DNA of 64,000 nucleotides from an uncultured Draconibacterium sp. Lineage in GTDB: Bacteria > Bacteroidota > Bacteroidia > Bacteroidales > Prolixibacteraceae. The position numbers were made by a program, and so were the translations under genes. The DNA lies in contig NZ_OY781365.1 of assembly GCF_963676815.1 (NCBI RefSeq), positions 1,894,501 through 1,958,500 on the forward strand. The letters are read 5' to 3'. This document shows positions 54,035-63,517 of the stretch, one piece after another; the first letter of the stretch is position 1, and every line of letters begins with the position of its first letter. Below the pieces are notes generated by a model. It did no database searches and had not been told where the DNA came from. It saw nothing but the letters and a program-made list of their open reading frames with translations.

Positions 54035-56251
54035 ATGATAATAAAGAAATTTAAATATATAAGCATTATTGTACTTGCAGCACTGCTTGCAATTACATCA
54101 TGTACCAACGATTTGGACACCGTGCCGATCGATGAAGATGTGGTTACCTCGGAAAGCGTTTACGAAAATCCGGCAAACTACATCAATGTTCTGGCAAAAC
54201 TTTATGCAGGTTTGGCAGTTAGTGGCCAGCAAGGACCAAGCGGAAACAACGACCTTAGTGGTTTAGATGAAGGTTTCGGTCAGTACCTGCGCGCTTACTG
54301 GTATGCACAGGAACTCCCAACCGATGAGGCAGTTATTGGATGGAACGATGCTACTTTACGCGACTTTCACGATATCGACTGGTCGGCCGACGACGGTTTT
54401 ATTACCAACCTGTATTACCGTATTTTCTACCAGGTTTCGTTGTGTAACGAATTTATTCGCGAAACAACTGCCGACAAGTTAGACGGACGCGGAATTGATG
54501 GCGCTACACGTACCGATATTGAATTGTACCGTGCAGAAGCCCGTTTCCTGCGTGCATTAAGTTACTACCACGCTGTTGATTTATTTGGTAGCGTACCATT
54601 TGTTACCGAAGACGATAATGTAGGAGCATTCTTCCCCGAGCAGATTTCGAGAACTGACTTGTTTAACTACGTTGAGTCGGAATTACTGGCTGTTGAAAAT
54701 CTACTTTCGGCACCCGGAAGTGCAGAATACGGAAGAGCCGACCAGGCAACAGTGTGGATGGTTTTGGCAAAAATGTATTTGAATGCTGAGGTTTATACCG
54801 GAACAGCAAGATACACCGACGCATTGAACTACTCAGAAAAAGTAATTAATGCAGGTTACTCGCTTGATCCTGAATATACTCACTTATTTCTTGCCGATAA
54901 CCACACATCGAACGAGACAATTTTCCCTGTTATACAAGACGGAACAAATATTCGTACCTGGGGTGGAACAACTTTCCTTGTTCATGCACCTGTAGGAGGA
55001 ACTATGGATCCGGCCGCATTTGGAATCGACGGAGGATGGAGTGGATTAAGAACAACCAAAGAGTTTGTTGGTAAATTCCTCGACCTGGAAACTATGGCGC
55101 CAAAACTGAAAAGCGCCAATGCTACTGCCGACTACCCTGTAATTTATGTACCCGGAGGATACCAGGTTGCAGCTGGTTACAGCGAAGGCGACTGGTCGCC
55201 TGATGTTGCACCAACACTTGCATCAGTAAATTCGGATGACAATTACGAAGGATACGTTTATTTTGCCGAAGCAGCAGAATTTAAATTCACTGCCGGACCA
55301 AACTGGGATGTAAACTGGGGAGACGACGGAGCTGATGGCTCACTGGAAGCAAATGGCGCAAACCTTTCGGTTGCCGAAGCCGGTTACTACAAAATAAATG
55401 TAAATACTGCCGATCTTACCTACTCGGTAATGAAAACCGATTGGGGAATTATTGGCTCGGCAACAGCTGATGGCTGGGATGCTGACCAAAACATGGAATT
55501 CGATCCGGAAACTAAAAACTGGGTTGCAGAGATTGATTTAGCTGCAGGCGAAATTAAATTTCGCGCCAACGATGGTTGGGATTTGAACTACGGCGACGCA
55601 GGTGCCGACGGTATTTTGGAAGCCGGTGCCGACAACATTGCAATTGCTGAAGGCGGTAGCTACAAAATTACACTAAAATTGGGAACACCTGATTATACTT
55701 ACATGGTTGAGAAATTCAGTTCGGATGGCCGTGCATTGTTTTACACCGACGGACAGAACCTCGAAATTAACGACCTGTTTGAGTTTACCGATGGATATGC
55801 AATTACAAAATGGCGTAACATTACATCTACCGGCGAAACCGGATCAGACTTAACACATCCTGACACCGATTTCCCAATGTTCCGTTTGGCCGATGCGTAC
55901 CTGATGTATGCCGAGGCAGCACTACGTGGTGGCGGCGGAAGCATGAGCACAGCAGTTTCATACGTTAATGCCGTGCGCGAAAGAGCTTATGGCGACGACT
56001 ATGGAAACATTACAGAAGCAGACCTTACGCTCGACTTTATTTTAGATGAACGTGCACGCGAATTGTACTGGGAAGGACACCGCAGAAGCGACTTGATTCG
56101 TTTTGGCAAATTTACCGGTTCCGACTACGTTTGGGCATGGAAAGGAGCTGAAAAAGATGGTATTGGAGTTGACGACAAATACAAGTTGTACCCACTTCCT
56201 TCTTCAGATGTAAGTGCCAATCCAAATCTTAATCAAACTACGGGATATTAA
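54035..56251 (+). CDS. susD: SusD/RagB lipoprotein with two inserted SusE-type starch-binding modules
   Basis: A 738-residue protein, about 200 residues longer than a normal SusD. The lipoprotein signal ends at LAITSC (Cys23). Residues about 30-360 are SusD-type TPR fold (DIELYRAEARFLRALSYYHA). Residues about 366-466 and 467-560 form two beta modules nearly the same as those of SusE in the next gene: NWDVNWGD, LTYSVMKTDWG, DGWDADQNM and IKFRAND occur in both proteins. SusD sequence then resumes (SSDGRALFYTDGQ, AYLMYAEAALRGG) and ends normally (KYKLYPLPSSD). The insertion (about 55130-55714) keeps the frame and probably adds glucan-binding surface to the lid over SusC. Starts 19 bp after susC. 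Confidence 0.9.
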   Translation: MIIKKFKYISIIVLAALLAITSCTNDLDTVPIDEDVVTSESVYENPANYINVLAKLYAGLAVSGQQGPSGNNDLSGLDEGFGQYLRAYWYAQELPTDEAVIGWNDATLRDFHDIDWSADDGFITNLYYRIFYQVSLCNEFIRETTADKLDGRGIDGATRTDIELYRAEARFLRALSYYHAVDLFGSVPFVTEDDNVGAFFPEQISRTDLFNYVESELLAVENLLSAPGSAEYGRADQATVWMVLAKMYLNAEVYTGTARYTDALNYSEKVINAGYSLDPEYTHLFLADNHTSNETIFPVIQDGTNIRTWGGTTFLVHAPVGGTMDPAAFGIDGGWSGLRTTKEFVGKFLDLETMAPKLKSANATADYPVIYVPGGYQVAAGYSEGDWSPDVAPTLASVNSDDNYEGYVYFAEAAEFKFTAGPNWDVNWGDDGADGSLEANGANLSVAEAGYYKINVNTADLTYSVMKTDWGIIGSATADGWDADQNMEFDPETKNWVAEIDLAAGEIKFRANDGWDLNYGDAGADGILEAGADNIAIAEGGSYKITLKLGTPDYTYMVEKFSSDGRALFYTDGQNLEINDLFEFTDGYAITKWRNITSTGETGSDLTHPDTDFPMFRLADAYLMYAEAALRGGGGSMSTAVSYVNAVRERAYGDDYGNITEADLTLDFILDERARELYWEGHRRSDLIRFGKFTGSDYVWAWKGAEKDGIGVDDKYKLYPLPSSDVSANPNLNQTTGY

Positions 56252-56273
56252 TCACTTGCAAAAAATTTAGATC

Positions 56274-57323
56274 ATGAAAAAGATAAATTATATATTAAGT
56301 ATTCTGGCTGCTTTGCTGGTGTTTGTTTCTTGCGAAGATGAAACTTTCGACCCGGTAGTTGGGGTATACACCGCGCCAGCTCTTGAAGACGTTTCGGGAA
56401 CTTATGTTTTCACTGAAGACATGACCGACCAGGTTTTCAAAACATTTAGCTGGACTGATGCCGATTTTGGATTTCAGTCGGCAACTACATACACGGTACA
56501 AATAGACTTTGCCGGCAATGAATTTGCCAACGCAGTAAACCTGGTAAATACTTCGGGCTTATCGGCAAGTGTTACCGTTGGCGAATTAAACCAAAAATTA
56601 TTGGCAATGGGAGCAAAAACCAATGTTCCTTCTGATATTGAAGTGCGCGTTACTGCATGGGTAAACGACAATGTTCAAACCCTTACTTCAAATGCGCCGG
56701 TAATGAATATTCATCCGTTTGATGTTGTTATCAGCTATCCATCGCTGTATCTTCCTGGAAGTTACCAGGCAGCCAGTGGTTACGGTTCAGACTGGAGTCC
56801 GGACCAGGCACAGCAAATTTACTCGGTAGCGCAAGATGAAAAATATGAAGGTTACGTAAACATGGCCGGCGATGATATTCAGTTTAAATTTACTGATGAA
56901 CCAAACTGGGATGTTAACTGGGGCGACACCGACGCCGACGGTACCTTAGACGATGGTGGCGATAACATTCTTATTTCGGAACCAGGCTATTACCGCCTTA
57001 ATGCCGATATCAATGCATTAACTTATTCTGTAATGAAAACAGACTGGGGATTGATTGGTGATGCCACTCCTGACGGATGGGATGCCGACCAGAATATGAC
57101 TTACAGCACCGATACCAAAACTTGGTCGATTACACTCGACCTGGTTGCAGGAACGATTAAATTCCGTGCCAACGATGACTGGGCATTAAATTACGGCGAT
57201 ACCGGATTTGATGGTAGTTTGGAACAAGATGGCGATAACATCGCAATTGATGAAGCCGGAAATTATACGATTATTCTTAATCTTGAAGTGGCAGGATATG
57301 CCTACGAGGTTATTAAAAATTAA
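56274..57323 (+). CDS. susE: SusE-like starch-binding lipoprotein
   Basis: A 349-residue lipoprotein (signal ending VFVSC, Cys20, followed by acidic EDE, fitting surface export). Residues about 25-150 form the SusE N-terminal fibronectin-like domain. Residues 157-253 and 254-349 are two starch-binding modules (YLPGSYQAASGYGSDWSPD, NWDVNWGDTDADG, GDATPDGWDADQNM, IKFRANDDW). The same module pair occurs inside the preceding SusD, so the copies are related by duplication. It binds starch at the cell surface beside SusCD. It lies 22 bp after susD; a strong hairpin terminator follows before the amylase gene. Confidence 0.92.
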   Translation: MKKINYILSILAALLVFVSCEDETFDPVVGVYTAPALEDVSGTYVFTEDMTDQVFKTFSWTDADFGFQSATTYTVQIDFAGNEFANAVNLVNTSGLSASVTVGELNQKLLAMGAKTNVPSDIEVRVTAWVNDNVQTLTSNAPVMNIHPFDVVISYPSLYLPGSYQAASGYGSDWSPDQAQQIYSVAQDEKYEGYVNMAGDDIQFKFTDEPNWDVNWGDTDADGTLDDGGDNILISEPGYYRLNADINALTYSVMKTDWGLIGDATPDGWDADQNMTYSTDTKTWSITLDLVAGTIKFRANDDWALNYGDTGFDGSLEQDGDNIAIDEAGNYTIILNLEVAGYAYEVIKN

Positions 57324-57336
57324 TACTTAGTAATTT

Positions 57337-57384
57337 AAGGAATGGGTTGTCGGTCGGCAAGACGGGCAGCCCTTTCCTTTTTTA
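57337..57384 (+). terminator. Intra-locus terminator between susE and the amylase gene
   Basis: AAGGAA-T-GGGTTG pairs with CAGCCC-T-TTCCTT (57337-57379) around an inner GTC/GAC stem, followed by a T run. Partial read-through would set susCDE expression above that of the amylase. Confidence 0.7.
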
Positions 57385-57398
57385 TAATACCCAACGAA

Positions 57399-60155
57399 AT
57401 GTTACAAAAATTATCACTTGTCGGCTTTTTGGTGTTGCTACTGTTTTCTGCAAAAGCACAAATAGCTACCAGCCCCGAAATTCCGGTGGCATCGCAGCCC
57501 CTTACCATAACTTTTAACTCGGCCGAATCAACCGGGTTGGGTTATTACACAGGAGATTTATATGCTCACACCGGAGTAACAATTGAAGGTGTTGGCCAGT
57601 GGCAATATGTAATTGAATCGTGGGGAGACAATACCACACAACCACAACTTACTTATGTTGGAGACGGCATTTACGAACTGGAAATAACTCCGGACATTAA
57701 CAGCTTTTACGGTGTTGGTGCAGGAGATAAAGTTACTGAACTATGCTTTGTTTTTCGAACAGCAGATGCCAACGACCAAACTGCTGACCTTTTTGTAACG
57801 GTCTTCGAAGACGGACTTGTGGTGAATATTACCGAACCTTCGGGCTCATCAATTCTCAAAATCAATCAGGAAGTAACCTTTTCGGCACAAGCATCGGTTG
57901 AAGCCGATTTAAAACTTAGCCTCGACGAAACAATATTAACCGAAACAACCGGCACCGAAATTACCGCCTCACACACTTTTACCGAGGGCGGAAACTACTG
58001 GCTGATTGCTGAAGCCACCGCCGACGGCGAAACAGTTTACGACTCGCTAAATATTTTTGTTGGCAGCGAAGTAATTAACGAACCGCTACCAACCGGTTAC
58101 AAAAAAGGAATTAACTACATTGACGATAACACCGCGGCGTTAGTCCTGTGGGCACCGCTAAAAGAATTTGTATACCTGCTGGGCGATTTTAACAACTGGC
58201 AACTTACTGATGAGTACCTGATGAAAAAAGACGGCGATTATTTCTGGCTTGAACTTACAGGATTGAATGCCGGCGAAGAATATGCCTACCAGTACCTCAT
58301 CGACGGAAATATTAAAATTGCCGACCCGTACACCGAAAAAATATTAGACCCCTGGAACGACAGCTACATTGATGAAGCTACCTACCCAAACCTAAAAGCT
58401 TATCCTGAAGGATTAACCGAAGGAGTAGTTTCAGTTTTACAAACGGCACAAACTCCCTACAACTGGCAGGTTGAAAATTTTGATGTTCCGGAAAAAGAAA
58501 AACTTGTTATTTACGAATTACTTGTTCGCGATTTTATGACCGAGCACACCTACCAGTCCGTAATCGACCAGCTTGATTACCTTGAAGACCTGCGTATAAA
58601 TGTGCTGGAACTTATGCCGGTAAACGAGTTTGAAGGCAACAGCAGTTGGGGATACAATCCGGCATTTTACTTTGCACCCGACAAATATTACGGGCCAAAA
58701 GACAAGCTAAAGGAACTGATTGACGAATGCCACCAACGCGGAATTGCAGTAGTTATTGATATGGTGTTAAACCACAGTTACGGGCAAAGTCCGTTTGTGC
58801 AAATGTACATGGACAACTGGCAAGTTACAGCCGATAATCCATGGTACAATCAGCAAAGTAATTTCCAGAATCCGAGTGCGCAGTGGGGCTACGATTTTAA
58901 CCACGAAAGCGCAGCAACACAAGAGTTGGTTGACAGCGTATCGGCATTTTGGATGAGCGAATACAAAGTTGATGGTTTCCGTTTCGATTTTACAAAAGGA
59001 TTCTCTAATACGCCATACGGACCATCGAGCTGGGGGAGCGACTACGATGCCGATCGTATTGCAAACCTCGAGCGAATGACGGATGAAATCTGGAACCGAA
59101 ATCCTGAAGCACTTGTAATTTTCGAACACCTGGCTGATAACTCAGAAGAAACAGAACTGGCCAACCACGGCATATTACTGTGGGGAAATATGCACGGCAG
59201 CTACCTGAATGCTGCCATGGGTAACACAAGCTCATCAGATTTAAGCTGGGCAGTATACTCCGAAAGAAACTGGAACAATCCCAACCTGGTTTCGTACCCT
59301 GAAAGCCACGATGAAGAACGAATTATGTATACCCTGAAAAATTCAGGATTATCGAGCGGCGATTACAATATTCAAAATCAAACAACGGCATTGCAGCGCA
59401 TTGAACTGAATGCATTGTTTCACCTGCTACTGCCCGGTCCAAAAATGATTTGGCAGTTTGGCGAACGCGGTTACGATTTGTCGATAAACCGTTGCACCGA
59501 CAGCTCGATTAGCAATGACTGCCGCCTGTCGGAAAAACCACCTTACTGGCAGTACCTGAACAATACCGACCGAACCGATCTGTTTCAGGTTTTTGCAAAA
59601 CTTAACGAGCTAAAACAAACCTACGATGAATTTTCGCCCGAAACGTTTACTCACAGTCTTTCGGGAGCTACAAAGTGGTTTGTGTCGAGCAACGCCGGCA
59701 ACCACGCCGTTGCTTTGGGTAACTTTGGAATTAACGAGAATGAGGTGAACATCAACTTTCCTGAGACAGGGAAATATTACGAATTCTTCAGCGGCGATTC
59801 TATCGAAATTACCTCAACAGACCAGACATTCACATTTGCCCCGGGTGAATATCGCTTGTATTCAACACAACAATTTGACGATCCGCATGTGATTACCGAC
59901 ATAGATGAAATTGAAAATACAACGGGCGACCTGCAGATTTATCCTAACCCGGTATCAAGCCGTTTAACGATTTCATCAAACAAGGCAATTTCTGCTGTTC
60001 AGGTGTATTCAATTGCCGGAACGTTGCAATATCAGACTGCCGAATCACGTGAAAATAAGATCGAAATTGATGTGCAGGATTTTACTCCGGGGGTGTATTT
60101 AATCCGGGTTGTACAGGCCGGAAACAGCACAACTCAAAAGGTTCTGGTAAAATAA
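57399..60155 (+). CDS. T9SS-exported GH13 alpha-amylase with CBM48 domain
   Basis: A 918-residue protein starting MLQKLSLVGFLVLLLFSAKAQ (signal peptide). An earlier in-frame ATG at 57342 lies inside the terminator hairpin and gives no signal, so 57399 is used. Domains: an N-terminal beta module (about 22-140, YYTGDLYAHTGVTIEGVGQW) seen in Bacteroidota amylases; a short Ig-like segment (145-222); CBM48 (about 235-320, YLLGDFNNWQLTDEYLM); the GH13 barrel with VVIDMVLNHS, DGFRFDFTKGF (Asp530), LVIFEHLAD (Glu576) and SYPESHDEER (Asp638); and a C-terminal Por sorting domain (about 845-918, LQIYPNPVSSRLTISS). It should be attached to or released from the surface by the T9SS and begin starch breakdown for SusCDE. 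Confidence 0.93.
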   Translation: MLQKLSLVGFLVLLLFSAKAQIATSPEIPVASQPLTITFNSAESTGLGYYTGDLYAHTGVTIEGVGQWQYVIESWGDNTTQPQLTYVGDGIYELEITPDINSFYGVGAGDKVTELCFVFRTADANDQTADLFVTVFEDGLVVNITEPSGSSILKINQEVTFSAQASVEADLKLSLDETILTETTGTEITASHTFTEGGNYWLIAEATADGETVYDSLNIFVGSEVINEPLPTGYKKGINYIDDNTAALVLWAPLKEFVYLLGDFNNWQLTDEYLMKKDGDYFWLELTGLNAGEEYAYQYLIDGNIKIADPYTEKILDPWNDSYIDEATYPNLKAYPEGLTEGVVSVLQTAQTPYNWQVENFDVPEKEKLVIYELLVRDFMTEHTYQSVIDQLDYLEDLRINVLELMPVNEFEGNSSWGYNPAFYFAPDKYYGPKDKLKELIDECHQRGIAVVIDMVLNHSYGQSPFVQMYMDNWQVTADNPWYNQQSNFQNPSAQWGYDFNHESAATQELVDSVSAFWMSEYKVDGFRFDFTKGFSNTPYGPSSWGSDYDADRIANLERMTDEIWNRNPEALVIFEHLADNSEETELANHGILLWGNMHGSYLNAAMGNTSSSDLSWAVYSERNWNNPNLVSYPESHDEERIMYTLKNSGLSSGDYNIQNQTTALQRIELNALFHLLLPGPKMIWQFGERGYDLSINRCTDSSISNDCRLSEKPPYWQYLNNTDRTDLFQVFAKLNELKQTYDEFSPETFTHSLSGATKWFVSSNAGNHAVALGNFGINENEVNINFPETGKYYEFFSGDSIEITSTDQTFTFAPGEYRLYSTQQFDDPHVITDIDEIENTTGDLQIYPNPVSSRLTISSNKAISAVQVYSIAGTLQYQTAESRENKIEIDVQDFTPGVYLIRVVQAGNSTTQKVLVK

Positions 60156-60180
60156 ATGTAAGAAATTATACTATGAATAG

Positions 60181-60204
60181 GCCGGGCTAATACCCGGCTT
60201 TTTT
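60181..60204 (+). terminator. Terminator after the amylase gene
   Basis: GCCGGG, loop CTAATA, CCCGGC, followed by six T residues, 25 bp after the stop codon. Confidence 0.85.
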
Positions 60205-60260
60205 ATTCCACTTCAATCCTCAGTTTCATCAAGTACGATAAGCAGCAGTTTTTCAAAAAA

Positions 60261-60522
60261 ATGCCAATTATCGCATGCGATAGAGGGTATTTTCGCGTAA
60301 ATCTATTGCCTTTCGCAGTTACCGGAGGGCATTTTAGTGAAAAACCATTGACTTTCGCTTGCGATAGGTAGTACTTTTGCAGAAAAACACTGCCTTTCGC
60401 ATGCGATAGGGGTCACTTTTTTGTAAAAACACGATCTGTAGCATGCGATAGGTGGTACTTTTTACAGAAAATGCCCTCTTTCAAGTGCGATAACATACAT
60501 TTTCGGAAGCAATTTTTTGATT
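60261..60522. repeat. Array of six degenerate 42-bp repeats with GCATGCGATAGG core
   Basis: Six units begin near 60261, 60305, 60347, 60389, 60431 and 60471. Unit lengths are 44, 42, 42, 42, 40 and about 40-50. The consensus is roughly ATTGCCTTTCGCATGCGATAGG, a variable part, then ACTTTTTGCAGAAAAAC. The first unit contains TATCGCATGCGATA, a 14-bp perfect palindrome, which weakens in later units. There is no reading frame. The region lies between the convergent 3' ends of the amylase and PorP genes. The period equals four helical turns. Confidence 0.75.
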
Positions 60523-60539
60523 GCCAAAGCGCCTGCGGG

Positions 60540-61478
60540 TTACTTATCAGCTGTTTCTTCGCGGTTACGGTTAAACAGGTCGAGATCGTAGCTGAACATG
60601 ATTTCGTGCGTGCCGCTGTTAAAAGCGCTGAGCTCTGAAATAGTAACGTCGTACGAGTAACCGATTGTCATTCGTGGCGAAGGTTTAAATTGAGTAAGCA
60701 AACCGTAAGCATCGCCAAAACGATACATGGCACCCACCCAGAATTTATCTCTGAAACCGCCCAGTGCCGTTAAATCAACCGAAACCGGAGCGCCATTTAC
60801 CGAGCGCAACATTCCGTTGGTTTTTAACTGAAAATCTTCGTTAAAAACAAAACGGTGTCCGGCAACAAAATAAAGGTGCATTAACTGTTTATTAATGTAA
60901 TCCACCGTAACATCTTCGTGTGTAATGGTATTTTCAATCAGTTTCGGAACCGATAAGCCAAAATAGGTATCGTCTGAAAACAAAAACATTCCCACTCCCA
61001 CATTGGGCAAAAAGTTCTCGTAAATATCGCGGCTAAATATGGGGTCAGAATCAACCGTTTGAAGGGCTACAAGATTTGCGCGGTAAAAACTTACTCCACC
61101 TTTTAGCCCAAGCCCCAGTTTAAACTTTTCCGACATCCGAATAAAGTAGGAATAATCGGCATAAAATCCGGTTTGTTTCAATGGTCCTATTCTGTCGGAC
61201 ATCAGCGAAAATCCAACGCCAATATTTTTGTTATCGTAGCCAACATTATAAGTAAACGAGCGTGTTGCCGGGGCGCCTTCAAACTCTACCCACTGACTGC
61301 GTGCCACCATTAAAACATTACCAACACCATTAGAACCGGCATAACCCGGGTTAATTACCTGCAGGTTATCCATATACTGCGTATACATCGGATCTTGTTG
61401 AGCATTGGCAACTTTTACGTGCAGTAAAACCACAACGGTAAGAATAAAAAATGCTGCTATTTTAATTGTTTTCCCCAT
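60540..61478 (-). CDS. PorP/SprF family T9SS-associated outer-membrane protein
   Basis: A 312-residue protein. The signal peptide ends at KVANAQ, and the family opening QQDPMYTQYMDNLQVINPGYAGSNG-like sequence follows at residues 28-50. The remainder is a beta-barrel of alternating strands (GVGFSLMSDRIGP, GLGLKGGVSFYRANL, MTIGYSYDVTIS). PorP/SprF proteins are outer-membrane components or partners of type B T9SS cargo. The stop of the CHU_C gene and this start codon abut or overlap at 61478, so they are coupled, the usual pairing for such cargo. Confidence 0.93.
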   Translation of the reverse strand: MGKTIKIAAFFILTVVVLLHVKVANAQQDPMYTQYMDNLQVINPGYAGSNGVGNVLMVARSQWVEFEGAPATRSFTYNVGYDNKNIGVGFSLMSDRIGPLKQTGFYADYSYFIRMSEKFKLGLGLKGGVSFYRANLVALQTVDSDPIFSRDIYENFLPNVGVGMFLFSDDTYFGLSVPKLIENTITHEDVTVDYINKQLMHLYFVAGHRFVFNEDFQLKTNGMLRSVNGAPVSVDLTALGGFRDKFWVGAMYRFGDAYGLLTQFKPSPRMTIGYSYDVTISELSAFNSGTHEIMFSYDLDLFNRNREETADK

Positions 61479-63499
61479 TATCTGTCGATATATACCGATC
61501 CGGCAATTGCTTGTTCCCCGTTTCCTAAATCCAATACATAAAAGTAAGTTCCTGTTGGCAGATCGGCGTTACCTCCACTCTGGTTCGATTTACCATCCCA
61601 AAACCTTGGTGTGGTTGATATTCCGTAGCCTTGTGCTTTGTAAACCGTATTCCCCCAACGGTTTACTATCGTTATCGAATTTTGCTCGAAAAGCTCAATT
61701 CCGATTATCTCAAAAAAGTCGTTTACATTATCGCCGTTTGGTGTAAAAGCCTCCGGAATAAAGAAATCGGCTGCCATTACATACACATAAACATAAGCGT
61801 TATCGCATTTTTCGTAGTAATTACAAATGCTGTACTGAAATGCATCGCCACCCAAAAAGCCATTGTTAGGTGTATAAATTACCGTTCCATCGCCATTTAA
61901 ATCAACTGTACCATTTAGCGGATATTGCAGAATTTGCATCGACAGTAAATCGAACTCGCCCTGCTGATTTTCATCGTTGGCCAGCAAATCAATTGTTACC
62001 GAAGTTTGATAATCGGTAGTGTCGTAATCATCATTTACAATTGGCGCCGAAATAAAACGGCTAACCAAAACCGAATCGGTTGATGTGCAGCCATAAATAT
62101 CGCTTACTGTAAGATAATATGTTCCCGGACTGCTTATTTCGGGCGAGGCCGTTTGTTGGCCAGCAACAAAAACTCCGTTTTCGCTTGTCCAGCTGTACTG
62201 AATTTGTGTTCCAAAACTTCCGGTTCCGTTAAGTAGTGCAGTTGCTCCGTCTTCCAACATAAAATCTTCGCCTGCATTGGCTACCAAATCCGATACGGTA
62301 ATTGTTACGGTATCTCTTGCCGCTAGCCCCGAAGGTGAACTTACCGTTAAAATATAAGTGCTGGTTTCTTCGGGAGTGAACACCGGATTGGCAATTGTTG
62401 GATCGCTTAAGTGCAAAGCCGGCTCCCACATATAAGTAAAAGTATCGGCTGTTGGAAATACATCGGCAAAAACATAAGGCTCGCATGCGCCAATTGTTGT
62501 ATCCGGTCCGGCATTTATAACTATTGATGGTGGATCAACAACTGCTGTGTCACTATCAAGTACTTCTATATTTGTCTCAATAGTATCTGCCAAACAACCA
62601 TTTTCGCTGGTTGCCCAAACTTTAACTGAGTATGTACCTGCTGGGCCATCCCAGGTAATTGTCGCTGTTTCCGAATTTATGGAACTAACATTGGTAGTTG
62701 TTCCTTCCGGCGGATCGACAATCCAGTGATACGCAGAAGCACCGGAAATATCATTAACAAACTGAACCTCGTACTGTCCGGCATTATCGTGGAAAACCGA
62801 GTCATCGATGTATACAAACTCCAGAACTGGAATTGCGTTAATGGTTCGGCTGTGTGTATCGCCACCGGAAATAACAGGAATATCATTTCCCTGCTGATCT
62901 CTTGCAGCAGTAAGCTGAACTGTTACTACCGATTCCCGGGCAGGATCTGCAGTAAACCATGTTTCATCAATACTTAAAAATTGTTGGGTATAACTCACCA
63001 ATTGTGTTTGAGCAATTCCGTTAACCGCAAAACTTACAGTAACTGGAAAATCTGCTTCATCCAAAGCAACTCCTCCATCGCCGAGCGCTTGAATTGGCAG
63101 GTCGAATCCATTTTCGGAATAACTATAACATGCTGTACTTTGCGAAGAATTGAATACAATGCTCCGGTTATTTGCATTTACATGAACCGCAATAACTTTT
63201 CGGTTGGTACAACCAGTAATATCGGTTTCAATAACATCGAGGTAATACCATCCGGCAGCTCGCCATTGAACAGTAATTTGATGTGTTCCGTTGGCCGTGG
63301 AAAAGTTATAATCATTTGAATTTGCTTCCGCATCCGGCCTCAAACCGGTTAAAATCCTCCAGGAGTATTCACTTCCGGGATGATCTTCAACAAAATAATT
63401 TTGTTCGGCACCTTCAAAAACAACATAGTCCTCCTGGGCTGCCCCACACAGGGCAGCCAGAAGGGTTATTATCGTTATGAAAAATGCCTTAAACTTCAT
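61478..63499 (-). CDS. Gliding-motility-associated CHU_C (T9SS type B) surface protein
   Basis: A 673-residue secreted protein with signal peptide ending LCGAAQ. The middle is a chain of PKD/Ig-like beta domains (GTHQITVQWRAAGWYYLDV, YSVKVWATSENGC, STYILTVSSPSG). A VCBS/cadherin-like part follows (NDENQQGEFDLLSMQILQYP). The C-terminus (about 580-673) is the CHU_C domain: FIPEAFTPNGDNVNDFFEI, ITIVNRWGNTVYKA, GTYFYVLDLGN. This domain is the type B T9SS sorting signal. With PorP/SprF downstream and a large surface protein upstream, it forms an adhesin-type locus. Its role is probably surface attachment or motility-related; not proven. Confidence 0.92.
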   Translation of the reverse strand: MKFKAFFITIITLLAALCGAAQEDYVVFEGAEQNYFVEDHPGSEYSWRILTGLRPDAEANSNDYNFSTANGTHQITVQWRAAGWYYLDVIETDITGCTNRKVIAVHVNANNRSIVFNSSQSTACYSYSENGFDLPIQALGDGGVALDEADFPVTVSFAVNGIAQTQLVSYTQQFLSIDETWFTADPARESVVTVQLTAARDQQGNDIPVISGGDTHSRTINAIPVLEFVYIDDSVFHDNAGQYEVQFVNDISGASAYHWIVDPPEGTTTNVSSINSETATITWDGPAGTYSVKVWATSENGCLADTIETNIEVLDSDTAVVDPPSIVINAGPDTTIGACEPYVFADVFPTADTFTYMWEPALHLSDPTIANPVFTPEETSTYILTVSSPSGLAARDTVTITVSDLVANAGEDFMLEDGATALLNGTGSFGTQIQYSWTSENGVFVAGQQTASPEISSPGTYYLTVSDIYGCTSTDSVLVSRFISAPIVNDDYDTTDYQTSVTIDLLANDENQQGEFDLLSMQILQYPLNGTVDLNGDGTVIYTPNNGFLGGDAFQYSICNYYEKCDNAYVYVYVMAADFFIPEAFTPNGDNVNDFFEIIGIELFEQNSITIVNRWGNTVYKAQGYGISTTPRFWDGKSNQSGGNADLPTGTYFYVLDLGNGEQAIAGSVYIDR

Positions 63500-63517
63500 T
63501 TCGTTTACCAGACAGGA

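Noticed and set aside
57342..57398. Upstream start (57342) for the exported amylase
   Set aside because: It lies in the terminator hairpin and would bury the signal peptide behind an arginine-rich stretch.
60261..60522. CRISPR array or coding repeats
   Set aside because: Units degrade progressively, there are no unique spacers, and stops interrupt all frames.
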